Of a DNA stretch of 64,000 nucleotides, positions 47,915 to 60,854 are shown piece after piece. A program made the translations under genes and the position numbers. This DNA comes from Amoebidium appalachense (lineage: Eukaryota; Ichthyosporea), in NCBI GenBank assembly GCA_963693365.1, contig CAVNZM010000015.1, positions 2,852,001 through 2,916,000 on the forward strand, written 5' to 3'. Positions within the stretch are counted from its first letter, which is position 1. Each line of letters begins with the position of its first letter. The notes under the pieces were generated by a model. It saw only the letters and a program-made list of their open reading frames with translations, searched no databases and was not told where the DNA came from.

Positions 47915-48892
47915 CACAATTTTTGTGACAGAGTAACGTTTTCCAGTTTCCATTCGCTGATGTGTGCAAAAACATCTGCAGGCTCTTGCAACTTGTATAA
48001 GTTGTATCCTGTGTGTGTCTCTTCATACAGGATATCCAGTGTTCTGGTGTGGTTTGGCTGGAGTACTAAGTGGCGGGGTTTTAGGCGGTTCATAAAGGGT
48101 GTCCAGTCCAGATCCTTAACTTGGTTTGTGTCATGGAGCAGAGTGCGTCAAATGAACCAACAGAAAAGTCCTAGTCAACCTCTTTTACTTCACCATCAAC
48201 TGAACTGTACGTATAGGAGGCAGACACTTTAGGCACATATTCGCTTGTCATAAAACACTCAAACAAAAAGGCACGCAGCAGGTCTGGCTTTTTAATGGCT
48301 TGCAGAAGATTTGCACGAGCAGATTCAATTAAGGCAAATTGGTGTTGTAGGTGTGTGCCGAGTGGGTGTGCAAGTGTAAAAGCCTGACGCAAAGCCTGTG
48401 ATGTCTGGTTTTTGTGCATAGTGGTGAGAGATGCCATATGTGTTGGTGAATGCCTCGTGTATGTCTTATAGCAGTGTCAAGTACACGGGCAGATAATTTC
48501 TGGAGTGTGTGTGCGTGAAAATCAAGATCCTCATTTTGTGCAAATGATGCATTGTGTCCAAGTTTCCCACTTCCAAAGACTTCATACATTTCACTTCCCG
48601 CAAGGTACAACAGAGGGCCGACATGCGCAGGGTTGTCAAGGGTACGCCACAGCATGTGCATGCACTCAACGTTATCATAACCTGGAACTGTGAACGTTCA
48701 GGGAAACGGTTTGTTGGGAGTTGCCATGTGATAAAAGAGACGGAAACGTGTAATTTGTAAAGAAAGTAGACACTGTGCGTGGCACACATCAGTCTTGTAA
48801 TTATTCACGTCGTACTCCAGGTACGCGGAGAGTGGCGGCGTCTGCGCCATAATTGCGGCTAGAAGAAGCCACAACACAGCAACGATGGCCAT
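47915..48892 (-). pseudogene. decayed gene for a secreted protein of unknown family
   Basis: An ATG at 48892 opens a clear signal peptide (MAIVAVLWLLLAAIMAQ). The same frame continues through an in-frame TGA (48698-48700) into 70 more protein-like codons (YDNVECMHMLWRTLDNPAHV is part). It shifts frame near 48460-48475, continues to a TAG at 48171-48173, and shifts again near 48120. The remaining frame is open to about 47915 (LDILYEETHTGYNLYKLQEP is part). Small introns could remove some breaks, but no strong donor/acceptor pairs are visible and other introns in this window are long. I did not recognise the family. Confidence 0.45.
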
Positions 48893-49633
48893 TGCAGACC
48901 TTGAAGAAGAGTCTTGTACTACGTCACACTGCTCTCCACAAGTACTACAACTTCTGTCTAGTGAAAACTGACAGCATTGACCCGTGCAGCGCCGTTTTAT
49001 ATGACTTTATCGGTAAATCTAGCGACCGAAATTTGGAATTTGCAGAAATGCGGACGTAAACCCTCAGAGCTTGTGTTGATTGTGCACGGCCCGCCTTACA
49101 AAAAATAAATAAGTACAGCTGGATAACTTTTCAAAACCTTGCTACTGAGTCGTGCCTTACAGGTGCATGAGCATGCAAGCGGCACACGGACCCCATGGAG
49201 CCAATGGATGGCTGCGTGCGCCGCTCATGCGACCTGGGTCCGTGAGCGTGCGTTCGGCGCATGATCCGCTAATTTTGTCCTACGAAGACAGTTCTGAATT
49301 AGATTACTTATACCCCTTTTCTAAGTGTGAGTAAAGAACTTCAGATATGGTTTCTAGATATTTTTAAAAAGAAAGTGCGCAAGGAGGCGCACCACGTACG
49401 ATCTTAGAGAATGCATACCGATACACATTTTTCTGCAACCTAGATCATAAAATTTCAAAACAATTTCAAAACTTCATCGACGCGACACCTTTATTACATG
49501 ATACACACTGATACTGATACAGCATCTGAGCTATTACACTGGGATATACTAATATATCCAAAATACGAACTTCTTCCTAAGTACTTGGGGGCGCTCTATA
49601 GTATTAGTATTGAAGTATTGATATATACATACT

Positions 49634-49676
<43 letters not shown>

Positions 49677-49830
49677 ATATGTTCATTCATGCGATTCAAT
49701 GCACCGTTGGTCCAGAAAGAGATGCTAATATTAAATTTGTAACAAAAACGCCTACGAAGGACCGGGGGGGGGGGGGGGGGGAGGAGAGGGAGGGAGGGGG
49801 GAGGGAGGGAGGGAGGGAGGGAGGGAGGGG

Positions 49831-49867
<37 letters not shown>

Positions 49868-50061
49868 CGAGAGAGATATAGAGAGCGAGAAGGGGGGGGG
49901 GGGGGGGGGGGAAGGAAGAGAGAGAGAGTGCTGAGAGAGATAGAGAGAAAGAGAGAGAGACAGAGTGCTGAGAGAGAGAGAGAGAGGGGGGGGGGGGGGG
50001 GGGGGGAGGGAGGGAGGGAGGGAGGGAGGGAGGGAGGGAGGGAGGGAGGGAGGGAGGGAGG

Positions 50062-50119
<58 letters not shown>

Positions 50120-50186
50120 TTACAGAGGAAGACAGGGAGAAATGCCGGAAAACCTCTGAAACAACAGAATCGGATACAATTGATTA
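48893..50186. other. intergenic region
   Basis: Complex DNA to 49630 with no gene seen. Then poly(C) at 49634-49673, and a G/GA-rich block at 49763-50120, including (GGGA)n and (GA)n arrays, which ends close to the 3' end of the RhoGAP gene. Confidence 0.55.
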
Positions 50187-50377
50187 TCACATAGCCACCG
50201 AGCCATCCCTCCTTGCCTCTAGTAGATATTCGACAAATTGGATAGCCTGCTGGGTGGCTTCGAGACTTTCCTTGGGCCCAAGATGAACCGGCGGCTGGTA
50301 TAGGCTGGGTGTGGTCACCACCGCTGTGTGTGTGTGTGTGTGTGAATGTGTGTGTGAGTGTGAGTGTGTGAATGTGA

Positions 50378-50443
<66 letters not shown>

Positions 50444-50472
50444 TGTGAGTGAGTGTGAGTGTGTGAATGTGA

Positions 50473-50545
<73 letters not shown>

Positions 50546-50610
50546 GTGTATGTTGTGGGGCCGTGGTGCATGTGTACACAGCATTGATGTATGGGTACAA
50601 GTGTGCGTAA

Positions 50611-50689
<79 letters not shown>

Positions 50690-50901
50690 TGAGCGAGTGT
50701 GTGTGTATGTGAGTGAGCGAGCGAGCAAGTGAGTGAGTGAGTGAGTGAGTGAGTGAGTGAGTGAGTGAGTGAGTGAGTGAGTCCATGTCAGATCCACGTG
50801 TGTGTGCACACCCGGTGTAGGAGTGCACACAATCGTTTTAGTGCCTGTATGCACCCGCACACCCACATCTACACTCATGAGCCAAAGCATCCATCCATGC
50901 C

Positions 50902-50937
<36 letters not shown>

Positions 50938-51043
50938 CACACGCACGCACACGCACACGCACACGCACACGCACACGCACACGCACACGCACACGCACAC
51001 GCACACGCACACGCACACGCACACGCACACGCACACGCACATG

Positions 51044-51116
<73 letters not shown>

Positions 51117-51423
51117 GGCCTCCGTCATGCCACAGTGTACTTATACGTACACACACCCACACATGACAACCCCCCCCCCCCCCCCCCAGCCAAAAAAAAA
51201 AAACGCCCACACACCCACACCCACACATCATAAGCAAATGTAGGCACGAACCCCCATAACACACCTCGTTGGACTCAAAAAGCCCAAGGGAGCACTAGGG
51301 ATGGAGTGCATGCGAATACAACGCCCGGCCACCAATTACTCTGGGTCCAAAAACTCGAAGTGCAACCAGTTACCCTGTGCAACAACTCAAACAAACACCA
51401 GCACTTATCCGATATCTAGCTAA

Positions 51424-51488
<65 letters not shown>

Positions 51489-52032
51489 GACACCCACACC
51501 CACACACACTCACACACACTCACACACACACTCTTCCCCAATGCATGAAATCAAATAACACCACCCAGCATCCAATCAATCAAACACACATATACCACAC
51601 ATCTAATCATTCAAGCAAACACACACCACACCTAATATCTCAAACAACACACACCCACCGCTTACCCAATACAAAATCAATTCAACACACATCACCGCCA
51701 AGCCTTGACCAATGCACGTAATTACAAACACACAAAACATAAACACACACACCACTTACCCAGCTTCTTATGCGTAGTTTTGTTGTGCACCCCATTATCC
51801 GAAACTGAAAGAAGCACCGTTAGAAACCACAGGGCCACCCCTCTTTCCGGGCCCTGCACGTTTTGGTTGAAGGCCAAAATGGCATCCGATTTGCCTTTGA
51901 CTTTTTGTATCGCCTCAAGGGGTACTCGTTGGAGAAGAGGTTGGGGAAGGCTGCGGAAAAATTGCTGTGTGTATGTGTGTGTGTAGGGGAGGGGGGAGGG
52001 GTGGGGAGGGGAAGGGGGGAGGGGAAGGCTTG

Positions 52033-52082
<50 letters not shown>

Positions 52083-52104
52083 GGGGGGAAGGGGGGTGTG
52101 GTGT

Positions 52105-52135
<31 letters not shown>

Positions 52136-52245
52136 GGAGGTGGGGGAGGGCGGTGTGAGGGTTTTTTTGTGTGTGTGTGTGGATGTGTCGTCTCTCTCTC
52201 TCACTCACGCACGCACGCACGCACGCGCACACACACACACACACA

Positions 52246-52279
<34 letters not shown>

Positions 52280-52348
52280 CTGTGTGTGTGTCTGTGTCGT
52301 GTTTTAGGGAAATGGGTGGATGGGACGGGTGGCAGTGGCGGTGGCCGT

Positions 52349-52380
<32 letters not shown>

Positions 52381-52526
52381 GGACGGTGTGTGTGTGTGTA
52401 TGTGTGCGTGTGTAGTTATGTGCGTGTGCTTATTTGCGTGTGTGTGTAATGTGTGCGGGTATATTTGTGTGTGTATTTGTGTGTGTGTATGTGTGTATGT
52501 GTGTGTGTGTGTGTGTGGGTGGGTGG

Positions 52527-52557
<31 letters not shown>

Positions 52558-53806
52558 CGTTTTTCGGGGATGGGGGGGGGTGGGGGGAGGGGGGGGGTGT
52601 CTGTGTATTTGAGGGCGGGGGAAGGGGGTTTTGAATGCGTCAAAAAGTACGAAGTACACAAGAACAAACGGATAACACGATGCAGAATGCAAGCCATACA
52701 TAAAGAGTATGCATAATAAGCAGAGCCCATCCTCAGGGGGGGCCCACGTCATCCACAGTACCCGAGTTTCGACCTATTCCCCTCGTTAACGAAACCCAAC
52801 TCAGATACTGTTTCACTTGAACATGAGTAGGTCACCCGTCTTGATCAGAGACGAGCAGGGTTGCTTATGCAGGCAAGGGGCGGGGGGAGGGAGGGGGGAA
52901 GGGGCACACCTTTAACACGGTTGCCACTGCCACACCATCAGCAGCTTCTATTGGCTCATTGTAGCACACCCTCTTACGTATCAGACGCACTACACGGCCG
53001 TCACCAGTCTCTCGGAATATCCCCTCGTCTTTAATCCTGCAATGTGATTGGTCAGGTGGGAGTGAATGCAAAGCAGAAGTGAACCAATCATAGGTAGTGA
53101 TGAATGAGAGAAGTAGACTGAACGGTTTAACGGCACTGGAGTGTGCACTCGATTTTAATGCTGCGATACGATTGGTTAGGTGAGTCTGAATGCAACACAG
53201 AACTGAACCAATCACTGTGGTAATGAGTAAGAAAGGGGAAACTGATTGGACCTCATTGTCTCATAGAGTTATGCGATCGTATTTAATACTGCAGAGGTGT
53301 GGTGGTGTCGGGATGGGATAAAACGAATAGGGTGAGAGTTCAACGAACACAGGCAACCACACACACACACGCACACGCATACAGACCCCCCCCCCCCCCC
53401 CCCCCCCCACACGCACACCCACCCACCCACATCCACACAGGCACCCCCCTCCACCCACGCATACACCAGCACACACACACATGCACACACACCCTTTTTC
53501 CAGTAGTAGTCTCAACCGTTTAAGCACCGCCGGTACGGTGTAACCCCAGTCTAGCTCCATCTGCATCTGTGTGCGCGGGGTTAAACTGTGTAGATGTAAA
53601 TACCACCTATGTGGTTAACACATACATTCTAAGGTGGTTACAAAAAATACGAAAATAATTAGTAAAAAATATAACTAATATGATAAATAAACGACAAATA
53701 CAAATTGGATGGATGGCTATGTATTGGTTATTTATAACCAACTTAGACCTTAGAGCCGTGATTTGGGGGACAGCAGCATGTATTCTGCAGGCATGCGTGT
53801 TTGTGT

Positions 53807-53854
<48 letters not shown>

Positions 53855-55268
53855 CGCGTGTGTGTGCGCACGCGCGCGCCTGTGTAAGTGTGTGTGCTGG
53901 ATTGGGTTGGATACGCGGATTTGGGACTGGTATAACTTTTGTGCACATCTGTATGTGTGTTGGTGTTTGTATGTGTGTTCCCGTGTGAGTGTTCCTGTGT
54001 GTGTGTGTGTGTGTATTGGGGGGAGGAAAGGGGGGTGGGGTTGTCGTTGCTCACTTCAGGGGCAGTCAGGGGCAGACCGAAGAGAGCCTTTTCAGTCTTG
54101 GCGCTGACAACAAAAAAGTGATCCAGACCATCTGATTGGTCACACGGTAGCCAATCAGAACTTGTTGTCCGTGTGTGCACGTGATATGGGGATTGGACCC
54201 TTCGAGTAGATGGGAATGCAAGATCATGTCACAGAGGTTTATCAGATGAGATAAAATGGTGTGTGTGTGCATGTGTGTGTGCATGTACGTGTGCTCTCCC
54301 GTGTGCATGTGCACGTGCGCGTGCGCGGATGTGTGTGTGTGTGTGTGTGGGGCGGGGGCAGGCAGACGGGCAGGCGGGCCGGGGAGGGTGGGGATGGGGG
54401 GGGGGGGGGGGGGAGGAGTATGCGTGGGTGGAGAAGGGGGGGAGGAGGAGGAGGAGAGGTGGTATAAAGGCCAGCGATCTGCTACAAAAACGCGTACAGG
54501 TAAAGTAATCCATTGAATTAGTTGTGCAATATCATGAAAAGTTGAACAAACGTACTTGGTGCAAGCAGGGGCTGGGTGTGTGGTATTCAGGTGACTGGGT
54601 GTGATTAAGAGTGCCAGCAAGCGCTGGTGCGTGTTAGAGTCTTCTCTCTTGCGGTCTCTCTCTCCCCCCCCCCCCCTCACCCCGCCCCCCCCTCTTGGTG
54701 TGTCTGTGTGCGCGCGCACGTGTGTGTCGTGTGTCTCTCTTTCCCTTATCCCTGCCCGATCCCCTCTCCTCCCCCATCCCCCCCCCCCCCCACCACCACC
54801 CCTCCCCACCACCCCCCCCACACCCCCGCGTTCCCCCCTCCTTCTCTCTCTCTCTCTTTGTGTGTGTGTGTGGCGCGCGCATGTGTATGCATGCGTGTGT
54901 GTGTGCATGTCTGGCCACGTACTCTCGACCACCATGTGATAGACACATGCCACCTGGCAGGGGCTCAAACACTTGAGCTTAAACGTCACCACATTGCTGA
55001 CGGCCCCACCGGGTTTGCCCTGCATTGCCTGATATGGTAAGTGTGCATACACAGCCTTGCCTGATATGGTAAGTGCGCATACACAGCATTGCCTGAGATG
55101 GTAAGTGCGTATCCAGCATTGCCTGATATGGTGTGCATACAGCACTCCTTAATATCGTAAGAACTCATCCGGCATTGCTTTAAATGGCAAGTACTCACCT
55201 AGGGTTGCCTTTTATAGTAAGAGCCCAGCCGAATCAAAGATGTACAAAAGCTGAATGTAGAAAAACAG

Positions 55269-55302
<34 letters not shown>

Positions 55303-55734
55303 TTTAACCACAAAAACAAAGCACCGGGCCAAGAGGCACCTTTTTGAAGATGCGATCATACCCGCATGCCTTTGTGAACATATGATTACACCCACACACC
55401 TTAATCGTGTGTATTGACCAATATTCCACCCCCCCCCCCCCTCCCCCTTTAAAACATGTTTCAATAGCTTTAATACATAATTGAACAATACACCCACCTT
55501 TGTGAACATGTTTCCCTTCTCAGCAGCTTTCAACACATCAGTCTCTGGATCCACAGTCAGTTCATACTCGGCCGATGAACTGTTTGGAACGAGCCGGCGT
55601 AGCTCAAATTTCACGAGGTTTTTGCCTGAAGGGAAAATAGTATTAGTTATGGTTCTAAAAAGGAGGTGGGGGAGGGAGGAAGGGGGAGGGGAGGGGGTGG
55701 ATACAAAAATGCTCGAGGGTGATGGTGGCGGTAG

Positions 55735-55807
<73 letters not shown>

Positions 55808-55889
55808 CAGTGTGCACGTGTTTTTTTGTCCCCCCTTCTTCTTTGTCGTTCTTTCTGGTGGTAGTGGTGGTGGTTGGTTTTTTTTTTTT

Positions 55890-55920
<31 letters not shown>

Positions 55921-56381
55921 GGTTTGGTTGGTTGGTTGGTTGGTTTTAGAAGCAACAGAAACGAAACAGTGGAATATACAATATTATTTGAGTGGAGCAG
56001 CGGACCACTCAAGGACACGTCCCTGCTCACCAACCCCTTAAGTCAACTTCCCTCCCCCTCCGCCCCCCCCCATCCCCCCCCCCCCTCCGCGCCTTCAAAA
56101 AAAATTAACAATAATAAAAACCCAGTTCATACCCTAAACGGCATTAAAAAAGAAGGTTGGTTGGTTAACTTCTAAGAGAAACAAACAAGTAAGTCCTCAC
56201 CCACACAGCACCACCACACATCTCCCTCCCCGTCTCCCCTTGAAGCACACCATGCCCCCCCCCCCCCCCCCCCCCCCCCCAACACACACACAGGTGCATA
56301 CTCGCTCCCCTACGGCTTCACGCTTGTATTTCATAGTAACGGAATGCCTTACCCCCCCCCCCCCCCCCCCCCCCCCCCCCG

Positions 56382-56464
<83 letters not shown>

Positions 56465-56719
56465 ACACCCACACACACACACACGAACTCTTTCTTTCCT
56501 ACCCAGCACAGCTAAAGGGCAAGTATGCTCCTTTATATGTAGGTGCTGTTTGTAAAATCAAATTGTGCACTCACCGGGATTTGAAAGTACGACGGTGTCT
56601 GTTACTAAATCGTTAATTGGGATCAACCCGTCGATACAGTCGTTGCTGAAAGAGACCGTGTGCCTGGACACCTGTGTGTGTGTGTGTGTGTGTACGTGTG
56701 TACGCGCACGCGCGCGTGT

Positions 56720-56764
<45 letters not shown>

Positions 56765-57293
56765 GTGTGTGTGTGTGTGTGTGTGTGTGTGGGCGTGTGT
56801 GTGTGCGTGCGTGCATGCATGTTTGTGCATGTGCACGTGTCTGTTTTTTGGGGAATTTCTTTTTTCCGCCTTTTTTTTTCTTTTTTTTTTTTGCGGGGGG
56901 GGGGGGGAGGGGGGGGGGGGGGGGGGCAGAAGAAGCAGGACGAGAGGGGGAAGAAGGGGAAGAGGGGACGGGGGAGGGGGGTTTAACCACGTTTTCGAGT
57001 ATCATACAAAGTACATATATATGGCGGACAGCACAATGCTGAGTGCACAGCTCACATAAAGGGCACGCATCATAAGGAAAATACATCCTCAAGGGGGGCT
57101 CAAGTCTACCACGGGGGGGGGGGGGGGGGGGGAGGGGGGCTTGATTACGCTCGTTCTGTTCTTTGGGGTCAGAGGCTGTTATGGGCGTGAGAATGAATGT
57201 GTTGTGTGTGTGTGTGTGTGTGCCTTTGCAGAGATGTTGAAGGCTTTGAATGGGGTGATTTGGGGTGGTGTGTGTGTGTGCGTGTGTGTTTGG

Positions 57294-57333
<40 letters not shown>

Positions 57334-57462
57334 GGTTTCTTGGCAGTGTGTAGACTGCAAAAGGTTCATAAATGAGACCTACCTCACACTGAGTTGGCTT
57401 GGATTTAAACATGGCTTTGGAGCTCGATTGCGCCTCTGGGTGATGGGGAAAAAGGCAGAGGG

Positions 57463-57493
<31 letters not shown>

Positions 57494-57792
57494 AAGAAAA
57501 AAAAAAAGAAAAAGAAAAGAAAGAAAAGATAAGAAAGAGAGAAAAAGAAAGAAAGAAAGAAAGAAAGAAATCAGAAACAAAGAAAAAGAAAGGAAAACAA
57601 AAAAGAACAATAAAAAGGGTAGGAAAAAAATGGAAGGGGAGCAAAGAAAGGGAGAAACGAGAGAGGAGGGATGGGAATAAAGGGGGAAGGAAAATATTGA
57701 AGTCAATGAGGTTGATCAAACCAAGGGTGGAAGGAGGAAAAGGGGGTAGCAGGGCTCGGAACGTGAGTGTGGGTGTGAGTGTGTGTGTGAGT

Positions 57793-57861
<69 letters not shown>

Positions 57862-59915
57862 CGTGTGTGTCTTTGTGTGTGTGTGTGTGTGCGTGCTCGC
57901 GCGCCTGGAAGCTGGGAAGGGGATTTTTCAAGAATCTACTCGATGGGCTGGTGAAATTTTGAAAAAAAATTGTGGAGGGCAGATAAAAACCCCGCAAAAC
58001 AAAGACCCCAATAAAATCTCAGGGGCAGACAGAAGATACAAGGGGCCTTAAATGAGGGAGGGGTTGACGGGGGAGGGGGGGGGGGGGTTGAATGCGCCTA
58101 CAACAACCACCGAGTTTCATTATTGAACAATTGCCATCCAAGATTTCCAAAAGTAGGCAGGAAGCATCCCAGCATTGTTATACGGTTTAGTGGGTCAGCC
58201 CTAATTTTTATTAATTTATTTATTTATCTATTATGGGGGTAGGGGGAAGGGGGAAGGGGGTAGGGGAGAAGGGGGAGGGATGGGGAAGGTTGCACACATG
58301 CTTACTTTGCAGTAGGTGGTTGTGAGCCCTCTCATGCAAGGCCTCGAGGGAGGATGGTTTGAGGGCTAGGAGACCATCACTGAGTGTTAGGCGGTCACGG
58401 TCTGAGAGATGGTCCTTGGAGAGCCTGGGTGGGTGAGGTGTTAGAAAGTGACCAAGAGAAGGCAACGAAGAAAAAAAAGAGAAAAGAAAGGAAAAGAAAA
58501 GAAAGAAAAAAAAAGGCTGGGGGGTGGGGGTGGTGTGGGGGGGCACGGCAAAGAGCAAAGGTAAAAGAGATCAGAATGTGTACTACGACAATCATAGCGT
58601 ATACATGAACGAATGTAAGAACAGAAACATACACGAACGCAGGTATGCGCACATGCACAGAAACACACATGAAGGGGGAGGGGGGAGGGAGAGAAGGAGG
58701 GAGGGAGAGAGGGGGAGAGAGAGAGGGAGGGAGAAAGGTACTAATGATGATGCATGCATCCCTCACATCCCCACTCTCACCCCCTCCTGCTCGCACGTGC
58801 GTACGATCACACCTATACATGACCGTGCATACTCACATATAAGAGGGTAGAGACAGTGGGAAGGGGGGAGGGGGGGGGGGGGGGGGGGGGGGGAGGGGGG
58901 GAGAGAGGGAGGGAGGGAGGGAGAGAGGGAGGGAGCAAGAGAGGGAGAAAGACGGGAGAAGAGAGAGTCAGAACTGAAGCAAAATATAAAGTAGGGGGCA
59001 AAAAGGTAATGAAAACTAGCTTTAGGGACGAGACACACACGTACACACACCTGAGAATAAGGCTCACTAATGTTTCCTCCGAAGTCTCCCCCTCTAGCCC
59101 TGCCCCCTCCTGCCCACTTTTCCTCCCGTTGCTAACCGTGCCCGTGCTGCTTGCGCGTCGCCTGGGGGGTTCCATTGTCATAGTCAAGCATGCTTTGGGG
59201 GGTTCTATTCTCAGAAGCAAGCAGAATCGGAGCTGCATTATTATGTTATATATAAAATAGCATTTTGCGGGGTTCCATTCTCAGACAGGCAAAATTGCGG
59301 CTGAAAACAAGCAGTGTGGTGGTTCCATTCTCAGAAGCAAACAAAATTCCTGAGTTCCATTGTCATAAATAGGTGTAATAAGTATGGCAGGTATGAAAAC
59401 ATAATCATTCACGAACCATGACCAGAAAAAAAGCATTCCTCCCCCCCCCCCCCCCCCCCCCCTTGTCCGGGTCGTTCCCCACCACCACCACAAAACAGCA
59501 CAACTTAAACTTAGCAACCCACCCACCCCCCTCTTCAAGCCCAGCCCCCCCTCCCCCATTCCCCGCCCCCCCCCCTCCCCCCATTCCCCGCCCCCCCCCC
59601 CCCCCCCCCCCCCAACAAAAAAAAAAAAAAAAAAAAACTGCCCCATCTCCTCCCTCCATGCGAGGGTCCATAAATGCAAAACAGCCACCAACTTTGCCAC
59701 ATTCTTGCTTGCACATTCCACAGCACATTCCTCAGAGCATACCGATCTGTGGGTGGTACCAATGGCAGGCTGCATGTGGATGATGCCAGTTCAGGCACTG
59801 AGCTTGCATCCCTCAGACCGGGGGGAAGAGGAAACAGTTGGAGTAACTCATCGATGGAAAGACCATCGTACCTGCTAGTGTCTGAGAAAGACGTGCTCGA
59901 GTGTTGCCCTGTGTA

Positions 59916-59975
<60 letters not shown>

Positions 59976-60393
59976 GGAGGGGAGGGTGCGGGCGGGCTGG
60001 GGCGGGGGGGGGGGGGGGGGGGGGGTATGTGGGTGTGTGTAGCGGTGGGGGGAGATTTTTTTTTTTTTTTTTTTGGGGGGGGGGGGCGGGGGGTATGTGA
60101 GTGAGTGTTTGGGGAGACCGGGGTGTAGGTGTGTGTGTGTGTGTGTGTGTGAACGTGTGTGTATATGTATGTTTTGCGTGTGTCTCTCTCTCTGTGTGCT
60201 TTTGTATCCCGGGTGTAGGTGTGTGTGTGTGTGGTGAACGTGTGTGAATATGTATGTATGGCAGAGGAGGAAAGGTTGATGATGGCATATCAAGGAGTTC
60301 CCCCTCCGCCCCCCCCCTCCCCCCCCCACCCCCCCCTCCCCCACCCCACCCACACACACATGCACACATGGACACACACACACACCCACGCAC

Positions 60394-60447
<54 letters not shown>

Positions 60448-60822
60448 AGACACACACAAACACACACACGCGCGCGCAAAAAAACAGCAACAAAAAAAAC
60501 ACATACACAGACGTGCGCGCACACACACAGACAGCCACCGTCTAACCACCAACACCACCACCACCTCTATATTCTTATTTGTCGAATCAAGCAAGAAACA
60601 CAGAGGGGGGCCGGGTTAAAAAGGCAAGCTCCTTGCTTTTCTTCATCCCTTCCCAGTTTTTTTCCTTCATTCGTTCTTTGTTTCTGTTCTCTTTCCTTCT
60701 TATGCTTTATTTCTTCCCTGCCCCCCCTCTCTCCCTCCCCCCCCCCCCCCCCCCCCCCCCCTTTCTTTTTCTTCTTCTTCTTCTTGCTTTTCTTTTTATT
60801 TTCCTTTTTTTCTTTCTTTCTT

Positions 60823-60854
<32 letters not shown>

